Source: Cognatishimia sp. 1_MG-2023 (lineage in GTDB: Bacteria; Pseudomonadota; Alphaproteobacteria; Rhodobacterales; Rhodobacteraceae). Taken from it: 64,000 bases of DNA. The DNA is taken from NCBI RefSeq assembly GCF_030548175.1, contig NZ_JAUORX010000003.1, positions 1-64,000 of the forward strand, given 5' to 3'. The notes under the pieces are model-generated. The model was not told the DNA's origin and ran no database searches. It saw only the letters and a list, made by a program, of their open reading frames with translations. How positions within the stretch are numbered: position 1 is the first letter of the stretch; each line of letters starts with the position of its first letter. Below, piece after piece: positions 34,051-43,273 of the stretch. The translations under genes and the position numbers were made by a program.

Positions 34051-35022
34051 TTAGACGTTATCCGCAGGCGTGCGATAGGTCATGCGCCGCACAGAGCCAG
34101 ATTTTGACCGCATCAACAGTGTCGTTGTTTCTAGCCAATTCGGGTTGCGTTTGATGCCCGGCAATAGCGAACCGCCAGTCACACCTGACGCTGCAAAGAT
34201 TACGTCCGCGGTCACCATTTCGTCGCGCGAATAGACTTTATCCAAATCCGTAATCCCCGCCTTGCGGGCACGGTTGCGTTCATCATCATTGCGGAAGGTC
34301 AGGCGTCCAAACATCTGCCCGCCCATGCATTTCAAAGCCGCAGCAGCCAACACACCCTCTGGTGCGCCACCACTGCCCATATACATATCAATGCCCGTCG
34401 TATCGCTTTCCGCACAGTGCATAACGCCCGCAACGTCACCATCAGTGATCAGACGAATAGACGCGCCAGTGCTGCGCACCTCTGCAATCATATCCTCATG
34501 GCGCGGACGCTCTAGAATACAAACGGTGATGTCCTTTGGCAGGCAGCCCTTGGCTGTGGCTAAAGCAGACACACGCGTCGCAGGCGGCATATCCAGCGTG
34601 ACAATCCCCTCGGGGAAACCCGGGCCAACTGCCAGTTTTTCCATATAAACATCAGGCGCATGCAACATTGAACCGCGCGGCCCCATTGCAATTACGGTCA
34701 ATGCGTTTGGCATATCTTTGGCGGTCAACGTGGTACCTTCGAGCGGGTCCAACGCAATATCCACACCTGGGCCGCTTCCGGTCCCGACTTCTTCGCCAAT
34801 GAACAGCATCGGCGCTTCGTCGCGTTCGCCCTCGCCAATCACAACCACACCAGCGATTTCCAAAAGGTTCAGCTGTTCTCGCATCGCATTGACGGCAGCT
34901 TGATCCGCCGCCTTTTCGTCACCGCGACCAATCCAATTGGCAGAGGCAAGGGCCGCTTGTTCCGCAACGCGGGCAAGGCCCAAAGACAACATACGGTCGT
35001 GAAATTCGGGCAGGGTGCTCAT
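34051..35022 (-). CDS. glpX: class II fructose-1,6-bisphosphatase GlpX
   Basis: A 323-residue metal-dependent phosphatase of gluconeogenesis. VVIGEGERDEAPMLFIGEEVG and DIALDPLEGTTLTA carry the metal and substrate residues of class II enzymes; MGSGGAPEGVLAAAALKCMGG lies near residue 190. In some relatives it also hydrolyses sedoheptulose bisphosphate. It sits between hom and recJ, a gene order seen in other Rhodobacterales to my knowledge. Confidence 0.94.
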   Translation of the reverse strand: MSTLPEFHDRMLSLGLARVAEQAALASANWIGRGDEKAADQAAVNAMREQLNLLEIAGVVVIGEGERDEAPMLFIGEEVGTGSGPGVDIALDPLEGTTLTAKDMPNALTVIAMGPRGSMLHAPDVYMEKLAVGPGFPEGIVTLDMPPATRVSALATAKGCLPKDITVCILERPRHEDMIAEVRSTGASIRLITDGDVAGVMHCAESDTTGIDMYMGSGGAPEGVLAAAALKCMGGQMFGRLTFRNDDERNRARKAGITDLDKVYSRDEMVTADVIFAASGVTGGSLLPGIKRNPNWLETTTLLMRSKSGSVRRMTYRTPADNV

Positions 35023-35061
35023 GAATGCGGTCCTTGTTTTATATCTTTACAAGAATGTGTA

Positions 35062-35097
35062 CCGGGCCAAACCGATGCAAACAAGCATTTGGCCCGG
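35062..35097. other. 10-bp stem hairpin between hom and glpX
   Basis: CCGGGCCAAA (35062-35071) pairs perfectly with TTTGGCCCGG (35088-35097). No U tract follows on either strand, so it may tune or protect the hom-glpX transcript rather than stop it. Confidence 0.6.
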
Positions 35098-35109
35098 ATA
35101 AGACGCAGA

Positions 35110-36396
35110 TCAGACGGATTCGATGCGCAATGCAACCGGATCTTGTGCCAGAACGCCTGTGGCTTTCATCGCATCAATCGCAGTGTCCAAAGCGTCACGT
35201 TGGGTTTTATGGGTTACAATCAACACAGGCGCTTCGCTGCCCTCGTGCTGACTTTGGCGCATACGATCAATGCTGATCCCAGACTCGCCCAATGCTGTTG
35301 CCACTTTGGCCAAAGCCCCCGGACGGTCCAGCAATTCCATACGCAGATAATAAGGCGCTGGCGAAATCGAATGCGCAGATTTCGCCACTTCTAGCGTTTC
35401 CGCAGGCACACCAAACGTCGAAATACGCAAACCACGCGCAATGTCACAGATGTCGCCCATCACGGCACTAGCAGTTGGGCCTTCGCCCGCACCGGGGCCG
35501 CGCAGAACAACTTGTTCCACCGCATCGCCCTCGATGACAACCATATTTGTGCCGCCCTTCAGCTGCCCCAAAGGGCTGTCCGCAGGCACAAGGCACGGCG
35601 ACATACGTTGCTCAAGACCACGGCCGGTCAATTGCGCAACACCCAACAGCTTAATGCGGAACCCAAGTTCTGCCGCCTGATGAATATCTTCGATAGAAAT
35701 GCGCTGAATGCCTTCCAGCTCTACGCCGTCAAATGCAACCTTGGTGCCAAACGCGATAGAGGACAGCAAGGCCAGCTTGTGACCGGCATCAATTCCGCCC
35801 ACATCCAAATTCGGATCAGCTTCAAGGTACCCAAGCGCATCAGCTTCGGCAAAAACCTCTTCGTAAGGCAGGCCCGCATCCTGCATCCGTGTCAGGATGT
35901 AGTTACACGTGCCGTTCATCACGCCCATGACGCGCTGAATTTCGTTGCCAGCCAAACCTTCGGTCAGCGATTTGATCACCGGGATGCCGCCAGCAACAGC
36001 AGCCTCAAACCGGATCACGCGATCATTCGCTTCTGCAGCTTCCGCCAGCTCTTGGCCGTGCAGTGCCAAAAGCGCTTTGTTGGCTGTGACCACATCTTTG
36101 CCAGCAGCAATCGCCGCTTCGGTAGCGTCTTTGGCTGCACCATCATGGCCGCCCATCAACTCTACGAAAACGTCCACATCATCACGCTTTGCCAGCGCAA
36201 CGGGATCATCTTCCCACGCATAATCGTTTAAATTCACACCACGGTCTTTGTCCTTGGATCGTGCGGAAACCGCCGTGATCACCACCGGACGTCCTGTGCG
36301 CGCGGCCAAAAGATTTGCTTTCTGGCGAACAATTTTGACAACGCCAACTCCGACGGTGCCAAGCCCAGCAATACCTAGGCGCAAGGGGGTAGTCAT
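35110..36396 (-). CDS. hom: homoserine dehydrogenase
   Basis: A 428-residue enzyme reducing aspartate semialdehyde to homoserine for threonine and methionine. GIAGLGTVGVGVVKI is the NAD(P) loop, GTCNYILTRMQDAGLPYEEV and GYLEADPNLDVGGIDAGHK are active-site blocks, and residues from about 350 form an ACT domain (LLDRPGALAKVATALGESG) suggesting threonine feedback. I chose the ATG at 36396 since its AAGGAG spacing is better than that of the GTG one codon before. Confidence 0.95.
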   Translation of the reverse strand: MTTPLRLGIAGLGTVGVGVVKIVRQKANLLAARTGRPVVITAVSARSKDKDRGVNLNDYAWEDDPVALAKRDDVDVFVELMGGHDGAAKDATEAAIAAGKDVVTANKALLALHGQELAEAAEANDRVIRFEAAVAGGIPVIKSLTEGLAGNEIQRVMGVMNGTCNYILTRMQDAGLPYEEVFAEADALGYLEADPNLDVGGIDAGHKLALLSSIAFGTKVAFDGVELEGIQRISIEDIHQAAELGFRIKLLGVAQLTGRGLEQRMSPCLVPADSPLGQLKGGTNMVVIEGDAVEQVVLRGPGAGEGPTASAVMGDICDIARGLRISTFGVPAETLEVAKSAHSISPAPYYLRMELLDRPGALAKVATALGESGISIDRMRQSQHEGSEAPVLIVTHKTQRDALDTAIDAMKATGVLAQDPVALRIESV

Positions 36397-36526
36397 CACA
36401 ATCTCCTTTGACTCGACTGCTGTTCAGCCATGTAGCGCTTTCCGCTCGGGCCTGCAATCACGTGATCCCCTCTGTTTTCGACGTAAGAGCTGTTTTGACC
36501 TCGACCTGTGGATCGCCTAAAGAATA

Positions 36527-36538
36527 GAACAACTGTTC
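36527..36538. promoter_or_regulatory. palindrome, candidate TetR operator
   Basis: GAACAACTGTTC (GAACA-AC-TGTTC) lies 27 bp before the TetR start, in the divergent gap with hom. TetR proteins usually bind such sites near their own gene. It is a candidate only. Confidence 0.35.
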
Positions 36539-36564
36539 ACCAATTTGGGCTAAGTGGGAAAGTC

Positions 36565-37152
36565 ATGGCGCGTACATCTGGATCACATTCAGGCATCACA
36601 GGGCCAAAAATCCTGCAAGAAGCGCTGCGTTTGTTTGCCCAAGATGGCTATGCCGCTGTTTCAATGCGCAAAATCGCGGCCGAGGTTGGTGTCCAAGCGG
36701 GCGCGCTTTACAACTACACCCCAGACAAACAAACGCTGTTGTTTGGTCTGATGCGCAATCACATGCAGCAACTAACAGAGGCATGGGCAGAACAACCGAC
36801 GGATGGTGGCCCTAAGGCACAGCTTGAACGATTTGTTCGGTTTCACATCCGGTTCCACCACGCCCGACGCGACGAGGTTTTCATAGCCTACATGGAGCTT
36901 CGCAACCTCACGCCAGAGAACTTCGAAATCATCGAAGCTCTGCGTCGCGGATATGAAAACGAATTAGAGTCGATTTTAAAAGCAGGCGTCGCATCCGGCG
37001 ACTTTAGCGTGCCAGACACAAAGATCGCGGCAATGGCACTGATTGCCATGATCACCGGCGTGAACACATGGTTCCGCGAAACAGGGCGGCTAAGCCTCGA
37101 AGACGTTGAAACCATATATTGGGATATGGCCCGTAAATCCGTCACCGGATAA
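36565..37152 (+). CDS. TetR/AcrR-family transcriptional regulator
   Basis: A 195-residue regulator. The N-terminal helix-turn-helix (ILQEALRLFAQDGYAAVSMR, then AAEVGVQAGALYNYTPDK) covers residues 14-60, and the rest is the helical ligand domain. The start is the ATG at 36565; the longer frame runs over the candidate operator. It is divergent from hom and convergent with pirin. The ligand and targets are unknown. Confidence 0.9.
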   Translation: MARTSGSHSGITGPKILQEALRLFAQDGYAAVSMRKIAAEVGVQAGALYNYTPDKQTLLFGLMRNHMQQLTEAWAEQPTDGGPKAQLERFVRFHIRFHHARRDEVFIAYMELRNLTPENFEIIEALRRGYENELESILKAGVASGDFSVPDTKIAAMALIAMITGVNTWFRETGRLSLEDVETIYWDMARKSVTG

Positions 37153-37191
37153 CGCCTCGCGCCGCATAGGGTGCAGCGCAAGGCGCGTGTC

Positions 37192-38103
37192 TTAATGGGC
37201 GGGCTTGATGAACGTGCCATTACGCAATTCCGCAAAGGCCGTTTGCAATTCTTGCTTTGTGTTCATCACAATTGGCCCATGCCACGCCACGGGCTCTTGG
37301 ATCGGCGCGCCAGAGATCAGCAGAAACCGCAATCCGTCTGGCCCAGCTTGCACCGTCACCTCGTCACCGGTGCCAAAACGAACCAACGTCCGGTTGCCCG
37401 ACATATCGCGGATATTCACCTCTTGGCCCGCGACTTCTTTCTCCAACAACACCCCTGATGGCGCGCTGGCGTCGGCAAAGGCGCCAGCCCCTTCAAAGAT
37501 ATAGGCAAAGGCACGGCGGTAGGTATCCACCGGAAACGTCTTTTTAACACCCGGCGGCACGTAAATATCCAGATACTGCGGATCAGCGGCAATACCATCA
37601 ACCGGCCCGGATTTCCCCCAGAACGATCCAATAATAACCTTCACGCGAGTGCCATCGTCGTCGATGATCTCTGGAATTTCCGTGCCCGACACATCTTGAT
37701 AGCGCGGCGTTGTCATCTTTAGCGACGACGGCAAATTCGCCCACAGCTGAAACCCATGCATCTGCCCCTGCGCGTTACCCTTTGGCATCTCTTGGTGCAT
37801 TATCCCCGAGCCAGCGGTCATCCACTGAATGTCACCAGCCCCCAAAGAGCCGCTGTTCCCGATACTATCGGTGTGATCCACGGTGCCCGACAACACATAG
37901 GTAATGGTTTCAATGCCCCGGTGCGGATGCCACGGAAACCCCTGCGCAAAATCTTCTGGGCGCTCATTGCGGAAATCATCAAACAGCAGGAAGGGGTCCA
38001 ATTCGGACGGATCCTGAAACCCAAAAGCACGGTGCAAATGAACACCCGCGCCTTCGATAGTGGGGGCAGCCTGACGGCTTTCCAATGTAGGTCTGAGAGA
38101 CAT
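37192..38103 (-). CDS. pirin-family protein
   Basis: A 303-residue bicupin of the pirin family. The N-terminal cupin carries PWHPHRGIETITYVLSG and SGIMHQEMP, which together give the histidines and glutamate of the iron site. Bacterial pirins are quercetin-dioxygenase-like or regulate metabolism; which applies here is unknown. It is divergent from the thioesterase gene. Confidence 0.92.
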   Translation of the reverse strand: MSLRPTLESRQAAPTIEGAGVHLHRAFGFQDPSELDPFLLFDDFRNERPEDFAQGFPWHPHRGIETITYVLSGTVDHTDSIGNSGSLGAGDIQWMTAGSGIMHQEMPKGNAQGQMHGFQLWANLPSSLKMTTPRYQDVSGTEIPEIIDDDGTRVKVIIGSFWGKSGPVDGIAADPQYLDIYVPPGVKKTFPVDTYRRAFAYIFEGAGAFADASAPSGVLLEKEVAGQEVNIRDMSGNRTLVRFGTGDEVTVQAGPDGLRFLLISGAPIQEPVAWHGPIVMNTKQELQTAFAELRNGTFIKPAH

Positions 38104-38229
38104 GATGTTCTCCTTTCAGGATTGAACGTAAAGGTCGTAAAGCGTATGGCCAAGGGGCGAGGCTGTGCGACGGTGAACGACACTTGTGCGGATGACAAAG
38201 TGTGAGCAATCTTAGGTGGAGCAATTCAA

Positions 38230-38646
38230 ATGACAAAGCTAACCCTTGATCCGGCTCTGATCGAAACGAACTCAGCTTTACAAGATCATTTTGGCTATCG
38301 TCTAACAGGGTGGGAAGCGGGGCGTGCAAGCCTGGAGCTACCTCTTATCCCCCAATTGATGAACCGTTCGGGCATCCCGCACGGCGGCGTCTACGCTACT
38401 CTATTGGATACGGCGATGGGATATGCGGGCTGCTATACCGGAGATCCAGATCGCAAAGCCTTGGCGCTAACGCTCTCCATGACGGTCAATTTTCTGTCTC
38501 GCCCCAAAGGCCAGCTATTGATTGCCCATGCTGAACGCACAGGCGGCGGCGCAAAAACATTCTTTGCCGAAGCTCATATCGTCGATGAAACCGGAGAGAT
38601 GATCGCCCGTGCAACGGGTGCATTCAAACTGCGCGAGACCCGCTAG
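38230..38646 (+). CDS. PaaI-family hotdog thioesterase
   Basis: A 138-residue hotdog-fold protein. NRSGIPHGGVYATLLDTAMG has the HGG motif of the PaaI group, with catalytic Asp in the following helix. It probably hydrolyses an acyl- or aryl-CoA thioester in the cytoplasm; the acyl group is unknown. A monocistronic gene, followed by the longest gene-free stretch in the window. Confidence 0.88.
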   Translation: MTKLTLDPALIETNSALQDHFGYRLTGWEAGRASLELPLIPQLMNRSGIPHGGVYATLLDTAMGYAGCYTGDPDRKALALTLSMTVNFLSRPKGQLLIAHAERTGGGAKTFFAEAHIVDETGEMIARATGAFKLRETR

Positions 38647-39048
38647 AATGCACGTTAGCAGGTGTGTTTGGGTGAGAGAGAATTGTTAATTTCGAACCTA
38701 ATGTCGAAGTAAGTGGAGTCATATTGTATTTATCTATCACATAAGTGACTTTTTATCGTTATCCTGCTATTCGCTACTACGATGCCCGTGCCCAACCGTT
38801 GGGCTCTGAATCCCTTCTGGTAAATTAAATACATACTTTTCAATAGCTTATGTTTCTTTTATCTATTTTGAAAAGCCACAATACGCCACACCAATTTGCG
38901 ACAGCATTTTCCCGAGCAACAGCCCGCCTACTAACTGTTCACGGGTTATCCACAAGTCTTTGTTCGGAATAATTGTTTTTTTTCATACTGTTACGAAGCA
39001 TAATAAACTTGCCAATCGCGAATAATCCCCAGGTTATACACAGCCACC
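38647..39048. other. 402-bp AT-rich gene-free stretch with two DnaA-box matches
   Basis: No gene is visible. It contains the DnaA box TTATCCACA (38946-38954) and TTATACACA (39034-39042), both fitting TTATNCACA on the plus strand, plus AT-rich runs between and before them and a hairpin GCCCAA-CCG-TTGGGC at 38790-38804. Two boxes are few for an origin, and the flanking genes are not origin markers I know, so a DnaA-binding or titration site is an equally good reading. Confidence 0.45.
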
Positions 39049-40455
39049 CTAGACCTCTTCCTTCGCCATTTGGTCCAAAAGTACCGGAATGCTGTCCAGA
39101 ATGTAATCCACAGTCTCGTCACTCATCAGGTAGCTCAGGTTCAATCGCACAAATCCCGGCTTGTTCTCTTCGTTGCCCGCCAGAATATCACCACGCAGCT
39201 GCGCTGAGGTGGAGCCATCAATCGACAGCAAGTCATGCACATAGGGGCCTGCACAGCTACATCCACCACGCGCCTGAATTCCAAAGTGATCCGATAGCGC
39301 GGTCGTAAAGGCCTTGTAGCAAATCCGCTGCCCATCAACGCGCAGCGGTACAAAGGAAAAGATCGGCAAACGCGCACGGCGGGCAGGGGCGAGAACATGC
39401 AAGTTATCCAAGCCAGCCCATGCCTCAAACGCACGTGCGGACAATCTATGATTGATTTCGTCAATCCGCGCCTGGCCCACAACATCCTTCACAATCATCG
39501 CCAGTGCGGCCCGAATATCGCCAATCACATTCGGCGTGCCGCCTTCTTCGCGCTGCTCTAGTCGCGTCACGTAGTCGTGCAGATGTGAATTCACAAAGGC
39601 CACCGTGCCGCCACCGGGACGGCTGGGTTTATGCGCCGTAACGGCATCCCGCCGTACAATCAAAACACCCGATGATCCCGGACCGCCCACAAACTTATGC
39701 AGGCTAACAACGATCGCATCCACCGGATGCCCGTCAGGCGACATCGTCATCTGCAGATAGGGACCAGCACCGGCATAGTCCCAAACAATCTTGCCACCGT
39801 ATTCCTTGATCAACGCCGTTATCGGCCCCGGTTCGGTGCAAACCCCCGTAACATTCGATGCCGCCGAAAACGCCCCAATCACTGCGCCCCGATGCGATAC
39901 GGCTTTTAGAACCGCCCGCATATGCCCCATGTCTGGCCCGCCTTCTTCCGCCTCTCCAATCTGCACAACGGTCGCCCCGCTTTCGCGCCACGGCAGTAGG
40001 TTCGAGTGATGCTCATACGGCCCAACCAGCACAAAGACCTCTTTGTCCGCCGCAACATCGTCTTTGATGCCAAACAGATGGACCAATTGGTTCAACCCAG
40101 TCGTCGCCCCTGATCCACCAAAGATCACCGCATGATCCTGCATGTTTGCACCGCATTTCTCGGCAATCACCTGCCGCGCTTCTTCGCGCATCTGCGTCAT
40201 GCGCGCCCCGCAAAAACTCTGCTCAGTATGCGAATTCGCATAATACGGCAGCACCTCGGCCATCACAAAATCTTCGATGTGCCGCAGCGCCCGGCCAGAG
40301 GCCACATAATCCGCATAGACCAATTTCTTGGCGCCAAACGGCGTCACAATTGTGGTGTCGGCACCAATCACCCCCTCGCGAAATGACGCGACCGGATCGC
40401 GCAATTGCCGCAGGTCATTTTCAAACAACGAAAGAGGGGTCGAAGGGCGCAACAT
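39049..40455 (-). CDS. class V aminotransferase, cysteine-desulfurase-like
   Basis: A 468-residue PLP enzyme of fold type I. VSLHKFVGGPGSSGVLI holds the PLP lysine, and RGGCSCAGPYVHDLL has a cysteine loop like that of cysteine desulfurases and selenocysteine lyases. NSHTEQSFCGARMTQMREEA near residue 73 is typical of this branch. It may remove sulfur or act on an amino acid; the substrate is not readable. The gene is divergent from an Lrp-type regulator, which probably controls it. Confidence 0.82.
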   Translation of the reverse strand: MLRPSTPLSLFENDLRQLRDPVASFREGVIGADTTIVTPFGAKKLVYADYVASGRALRHIEDFVMAEVLPYYANSHTEQSFCGARMTQMREEARQVIAEKCGANMQDHAVIFGGSGATTGLNQLVHLFGIKDDVAADKEVFVLVGPYEHHSNLLPWRESGATVVQIGEAEEGGPDMGHMRAVLKAVSHRGAVIGAFSAASNVTGVCTEPGPITALIKEYGGKIVWDYAGAGPYLQMTMSPDGHPVDAIVVSLHKFVGGPGSSGVLIVRRDAVTAHKPSRPGGGTVAFVNSHLHDYVTRLEQREEGGTPNVIGDIRAALAMIVKDVVGQARIDEINHRLSARAFEAWAGLDNLHVLAPARRARLPIFSFVPLRVDGQRICYKAFTTALSDHFGIQARGGCSCAGPYVHDLLSIDGSTSAQLRGDILAGNEENKPGFVRLNLSYLMSDETVDYILDSIPVLLDQMAKEEV

Positions 40456-40480
40456 GATCTGATCTCCAAAAGCTATGCCC

Positions 40481-40522
40481 TTATTTTGCCACGCAAATAT
40501 TCTATAATGTTTGTCAAAATAA
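40481..40522. promoter_or_regulatory. inverted repeat TTATTTTG / CAAAATAA, candidate Lrp operator
   Basis: Perfect 8-bp arms at 40481-40488 and 40515-40522, with a 26-base AT-rich spacer, sit in the gap between the divergent aminotransferase and Lrp genes. Placement and AT content fit an Lrp/AsnC site. Confidence 0.5.
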
Positions 40523-40561
40523 CCGTTGTGAAAGCAATCTGTGTGTCATATGATAGAGAAA

Positions 40562-41026
40562 ATGGAAAAAACAGACGACATTGATCGCCGCATTCTGGAT
40601 GTCATCCAACGCGACGCTGCGCTGTCCCAACGGGACATTGCAGAGCGGGTAGGCTTGAGTCAGAACGCGCTATGGCGACGATTGAAACGTTTGGAAGAGG
40701 CGGGTTACATGCAGGGCGCGCGCATGCGTTTAGACGCGGCGCGGCTGGGTCTGGATCTGACGGTTTTCGTCATGGTCCGGACCCGCAACCACTCTGTCGA
40801 GTGGGCGGAAGGTTTCAAAAAACATGTTGCACGGATCCCAGAGGTCGCCGAAATGCATCGCATCGGCGGCGATTGGGATTACATGCTAAAAGTCGTGACG
40901 CGCGGAATGGCGGGTTACGATTTGGCCTATCGGCGGATCACGACGGGGTTTGAATTGGACACGGTCACGGGCCTCTTCAGCATGGAAACCATGCTCGAAG
41001 ATCGCCCGCTTGATGTCTTTAGCTAG
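40562..41026 (+). CDS. Lrp/AsnC-family transcriptional regulator
   Basis: A 154-residue regulator with an N-terminal winged helix (DDIDRRILDVIQRDAALSQR, then RVGLSQNALWRRLKRLEEAG) and a C-terminal RAM domain (about 70-150) for amino-acid sensing. The start is uncertain: ATGs at 40550 and 40562 and a GTG at 40541 are all possible; MEKTDDIDRR fits the family best. Divergence from the class V aminotransferase suggests local control. Its end overlaps the convergent double-cupin gene by eight bases. Confidence 0.9.
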   Translation: MEKTDDIDRRILDVIQRDAALSQRDIAERVGLSQNALWRRLKRLEEAGYMQGARMRLDAARLGLDLTVFVMVRTRNHSVEWAEGFKKHVARIPEVAEMHRIGGDWDYMLKVVTRGMAGYDLAYRRITTGFELDTVTGLFSMETMLEDRPLDVFS

Positions 41027-41708
41027 CGGTCTCGTCCCACTTGGTCAGCGCCTCTGGTGTCAGATGCCCGGTTTTCACAAAAATCAAACAACCTTCATCT
41101 GACCACGGTTTGTGCTCTGATAAATGCGGGCTACGGATCCAAGTGCCCGCAGGGTAGGTGCCATGCTCGTCCTGAAATGTGCCCTCAACCACGAAAACCT
41201 CTTCGCCACCCCAATGCCGATGTGGGTTAAAAACGGTCCCCGGTACCCAGCGCACCAGTGCCACGTTTTCGGATGCTCCGGAATGCAGCGGCAAGACCTC
41301 TAGCCCATCCACCAATCCGGGCCGAAACGCGGACCCCTTTGTATCAACAGAGAAATGCGCCGTATCCTCTGCATCAAACTGATGCAGTTTGACCAAGATC
41401 GTGCAGCCATCCTTTGTGTGGGGTTTATGCGCCGTTCCAATCGGATTGCGCACATAGCTGCCCGCCGGATAATCGCCGCTTTCATCTGAAAACACGCCCT
41501 CCAGCACCAAAAACTCTTCGCCGCCACCGTGGGTATGGGCATCAAAATACGAATTGGGGGCAAATCGAACAATCGTTGTCGCGCGTGCCACTTCGTCGCC
41601 AACGCGATCCAACATCATGCGTTCAACGCCCGCAGCGGGCGAGGTCACCCAGCTATAATCTTCCGGCCGCACCACCACCCGTTCCGAGAAATCAGCATTC
41701 ACGCGCAT
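41019..41708 (-). CDS. double-cupin protein, ChrR-like
   Basis: A 229-residue protein with two cupins, roughly 15-115 and 125-220. Each has a metal-site pattern, FDAHTHGGGEEFLVLEG in the first and NPHRHWGGEEVFVVEG in the second, like the cupin of the anti-sigma factor ChrR. The ChrR zinc-binding anti-sigma domain is absent, so it is probably a dioxygenase- or storage-type cupin of unknown substrate. It converges on the Lrp gene. Confidence 0.82.
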   Translation of the reverse strand: MRVNADFSERVVVRPEDYSWVTSPAAGVERMMLDRVGDEVARATTIVRFAPNSYFDAHTHGGGEEFLVLEGVFSDESGDYPAGSYVRNPIGTAHKPHTKDGCTILVKLHQFDAEDTAHFSVDTKGSAFRPGLVDGLEVLPLHSGASENVALVRWVPGTVFNPHRHWGGEEVFVVEGTFQDEHGTYPAGTWIRSPHLSEHKPWSDEGCLIFVKTGHLTPEALTKWDETAS

Positions 41709-41825
41709 GTCTTGCCCTTTGTTTATCTATCTACTAGTAGGTAGAATATTTGCACTCCCTGTCAAGCGGCATGTTACCAAAACTTCACAGAAACCGCGTT
41801 GAAACATGATTGACCCGACTCATTC

Positions 41826-41845
41826 ATATCAATAAATCCCGATAT
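41826..41845. promoter_or_regulatory. inverted repeat ATATC-N10-GATAT before arsR
   Basis: The two arms lie immediately before, and at, the ArsR start, where ArsR dimers usually bind. It would let ArsR control the four-gene operon by blocking transcription or translation start. Confidence 0.45.
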
Positions 41846-42205
41846 ATGGATAAATCAAATGCTCTCGACGCCTTCGCGGCTCTAAGCCAAGTCTCCCGCC
41901 TTGATGCCTTCCGCCTGCTCGTTCACGCGGGCGAGGCCGGCATGCTGGCTGGCGAAGTATCGGCCGCCCTCGACGTGCGCCAAAACACAATGTCCGCCAA
42001 TCTCGCCATCTTGCTCAACGCGGGCCTTCTGCGCAACGAACGCGAGGGCAGGGCAATCCGCTACTTCGCAAACATGGACGGGCTAAGTGGCCTGCTCGGC
42101 TTTCTTCTCCAAGATTGCTGCGGCGGTCGCCCCGAACTTTGTGAACCTTTGATCCAAGACATCGCCTGCGGCTGTGGGCCATCCTCCAAGGAAAACACAA
42201 CATGA
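41846..42205 (+). CDS. arsR: ArsR-family arsenite-responsive repressor
   Basis: A 119-residue winged-helix repressor. It lacks the classical ELCVCDL metal motif of helix 3, but has Cys91-Cys92 and Cys99 plus Cys108 and Cys110 at the C-terminus. The Cys pair plus a third Cys resembles the As(III) site of Acidithiobacillus ferrooxidans ArsR. The start is the ATG at 41846; a TTG frame runs upstream. The stop overlaps acr3 (ATGA). It should release the operon when arsenite binds. Confidence 0.9.
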   Translation: MDKSNALDAFAALSQVSRLDAFRLLVHAGEAGMLAGEVSAALDVRQNTMSANLAILLNAGLLRNEREGRAIRYFANMDGLSGLLGFLLQDCCGGRPELCEPLIQDIACGCGPSSKENTT

Positions 42206-43251
42206 CTGACGTCACCCAAGCAGAGGCTGGCCTCGGCACCTTTGAACGCCTTTTATCCCTCTGGGTCGCGATCGCGATCCTAGCAGGCCTGACTTTGGGC
42301 AGCCTTGCGCCAAACCTGTTTGCCAGCCTCGCCGCCCTGGAAATCGCCAAAGTGAACTTGCCCGTCGCCGTCCTAATCTGGGCGATGGTCTTTCCAATGA
42401 TGGTTGGCGTCGATTTCGGCGCGCTCAAACAAATAGGCGACCGTCCCAAAGGCATCGTAATTACGCTGATCGTAAATTGGCTGATCAAACCCTTCACCAT
42501 GGCGGCCCTCGGCGTGTTCTTTTTCAATACCGTTTTCGCAGGGCTCATCCCGCCAGACGACGCCCAAGCCTATATCGCTGGCGTCATCCTGCTGGGCGCA
42601 GCACCTTGCACAGCGATGGTGTTTGTTTGGTCCAACCTCACGAAAGGCGACCCAACCTACACGCTTGTGCAGGTCAGTGTGAACGACGTCGTCATGGTCT
42701 TTGCCTTTGCACCCATCGTCGCTTTTCTGTTGGGCGTCACAGACATCACCGTCCCATGGGATACGTTGCTACTGTCCGTCCTGCTGTATGTGGCATTGCC
42801 TCTGATCGCGGGGCTTATCACCCGCAATATCCTTTTAAAGCAAGGTGGTGAACCGGCCGTAGATACGTTTAAAGACAAGGTAAAGCCCGCAGGTATTCTT
42901 GGCTTGCTGCTGACCGTTGTCCTGCTTTTCGGTTTCCAAGCCCAAGTCATCATTGACCGCCCACTGGTCATCCTGCTTATCGCCATCCCGCTGCTTATCC
43001 AAAGCTACGGCATCTTCTTTGTGGCTTATGGCGCAGCCCGCGCGTGGGGCGTGCCCTTTAACGTCGCCGCACCCTGCGCCCTCATTGGGACATCCAACTT
43101 CTTTGAACTCGCCGTTGCCGTCGCCATCAGCCTATTCGGGCTCGGCTCAGGCGCTGCTCTGGCCACAGTCGTCGGCGTGCTTGTCGAAGTACCCGTGATG
43201 CTGTCGCTCGTTGCATTCGCCAACCGCACACGCGGTTGGTTCCCATCTTGA
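42202..43251 (+). CDS. acr3: arsenite efflux transporter ACR3
   Basis: A 349-residue inner-membrane carrier with about ten helices of the ACR3 family. [17 protein letters not shown] carries the conserved cysteine of the transport site, and [13 protein letters not shown] and [19 protein letters not shown] are family helices. It exports As(III) using the proton gradient. It is coupled to arsR by a four-base overlap. Confidence 0.95.
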   Translation: MTDVTQAEAGLGTFERLLSLWVAIAILAGLTLGSLAPNLFASLAALEIAKVNLPVAVLIWAMVFPMMVGVDFGALKQIGDRPKGIVITLIVNWLIKPFTMAALGVFFFNTVFAGLIPPDDAQAYIAGVILLGAAPCTAMVFVWSNLTKGDPTYTLVQVSVNDVVMVFAFAPIVAFLLGVTDITVPWDTLLLSVLLYVALPLIAGLITRNILLKQGGEPAVDTFKDKVKPAGILGLLLTVVLLFGFQAQVIIDRPLVILLIAIPLLIQSYGIFFVAYGAARAWGVPFNVAAPCALIGTSNFFELAVAVAISLFGLGSGAALATVVGVLVEVPVMLSLVAFANRTRGWFPS

Positions 43252-43273
43252 TCTGCTCCTAAGGACTGAAAAC

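Noticed and set aside
38647-39048. Chromosome origin oriC
   Set aside because: Only two DnaA boxes, no parAB, mnmG, dnaA or hemE nearby; kept only as a DnaA-box finding.
41019-41708. ChrR anti-sigma factor
   Set aside because: The cupins resemble ChrR, but the N-terminal zinc-binding anti-sigma domain and a neighbouring rpoE are absent.
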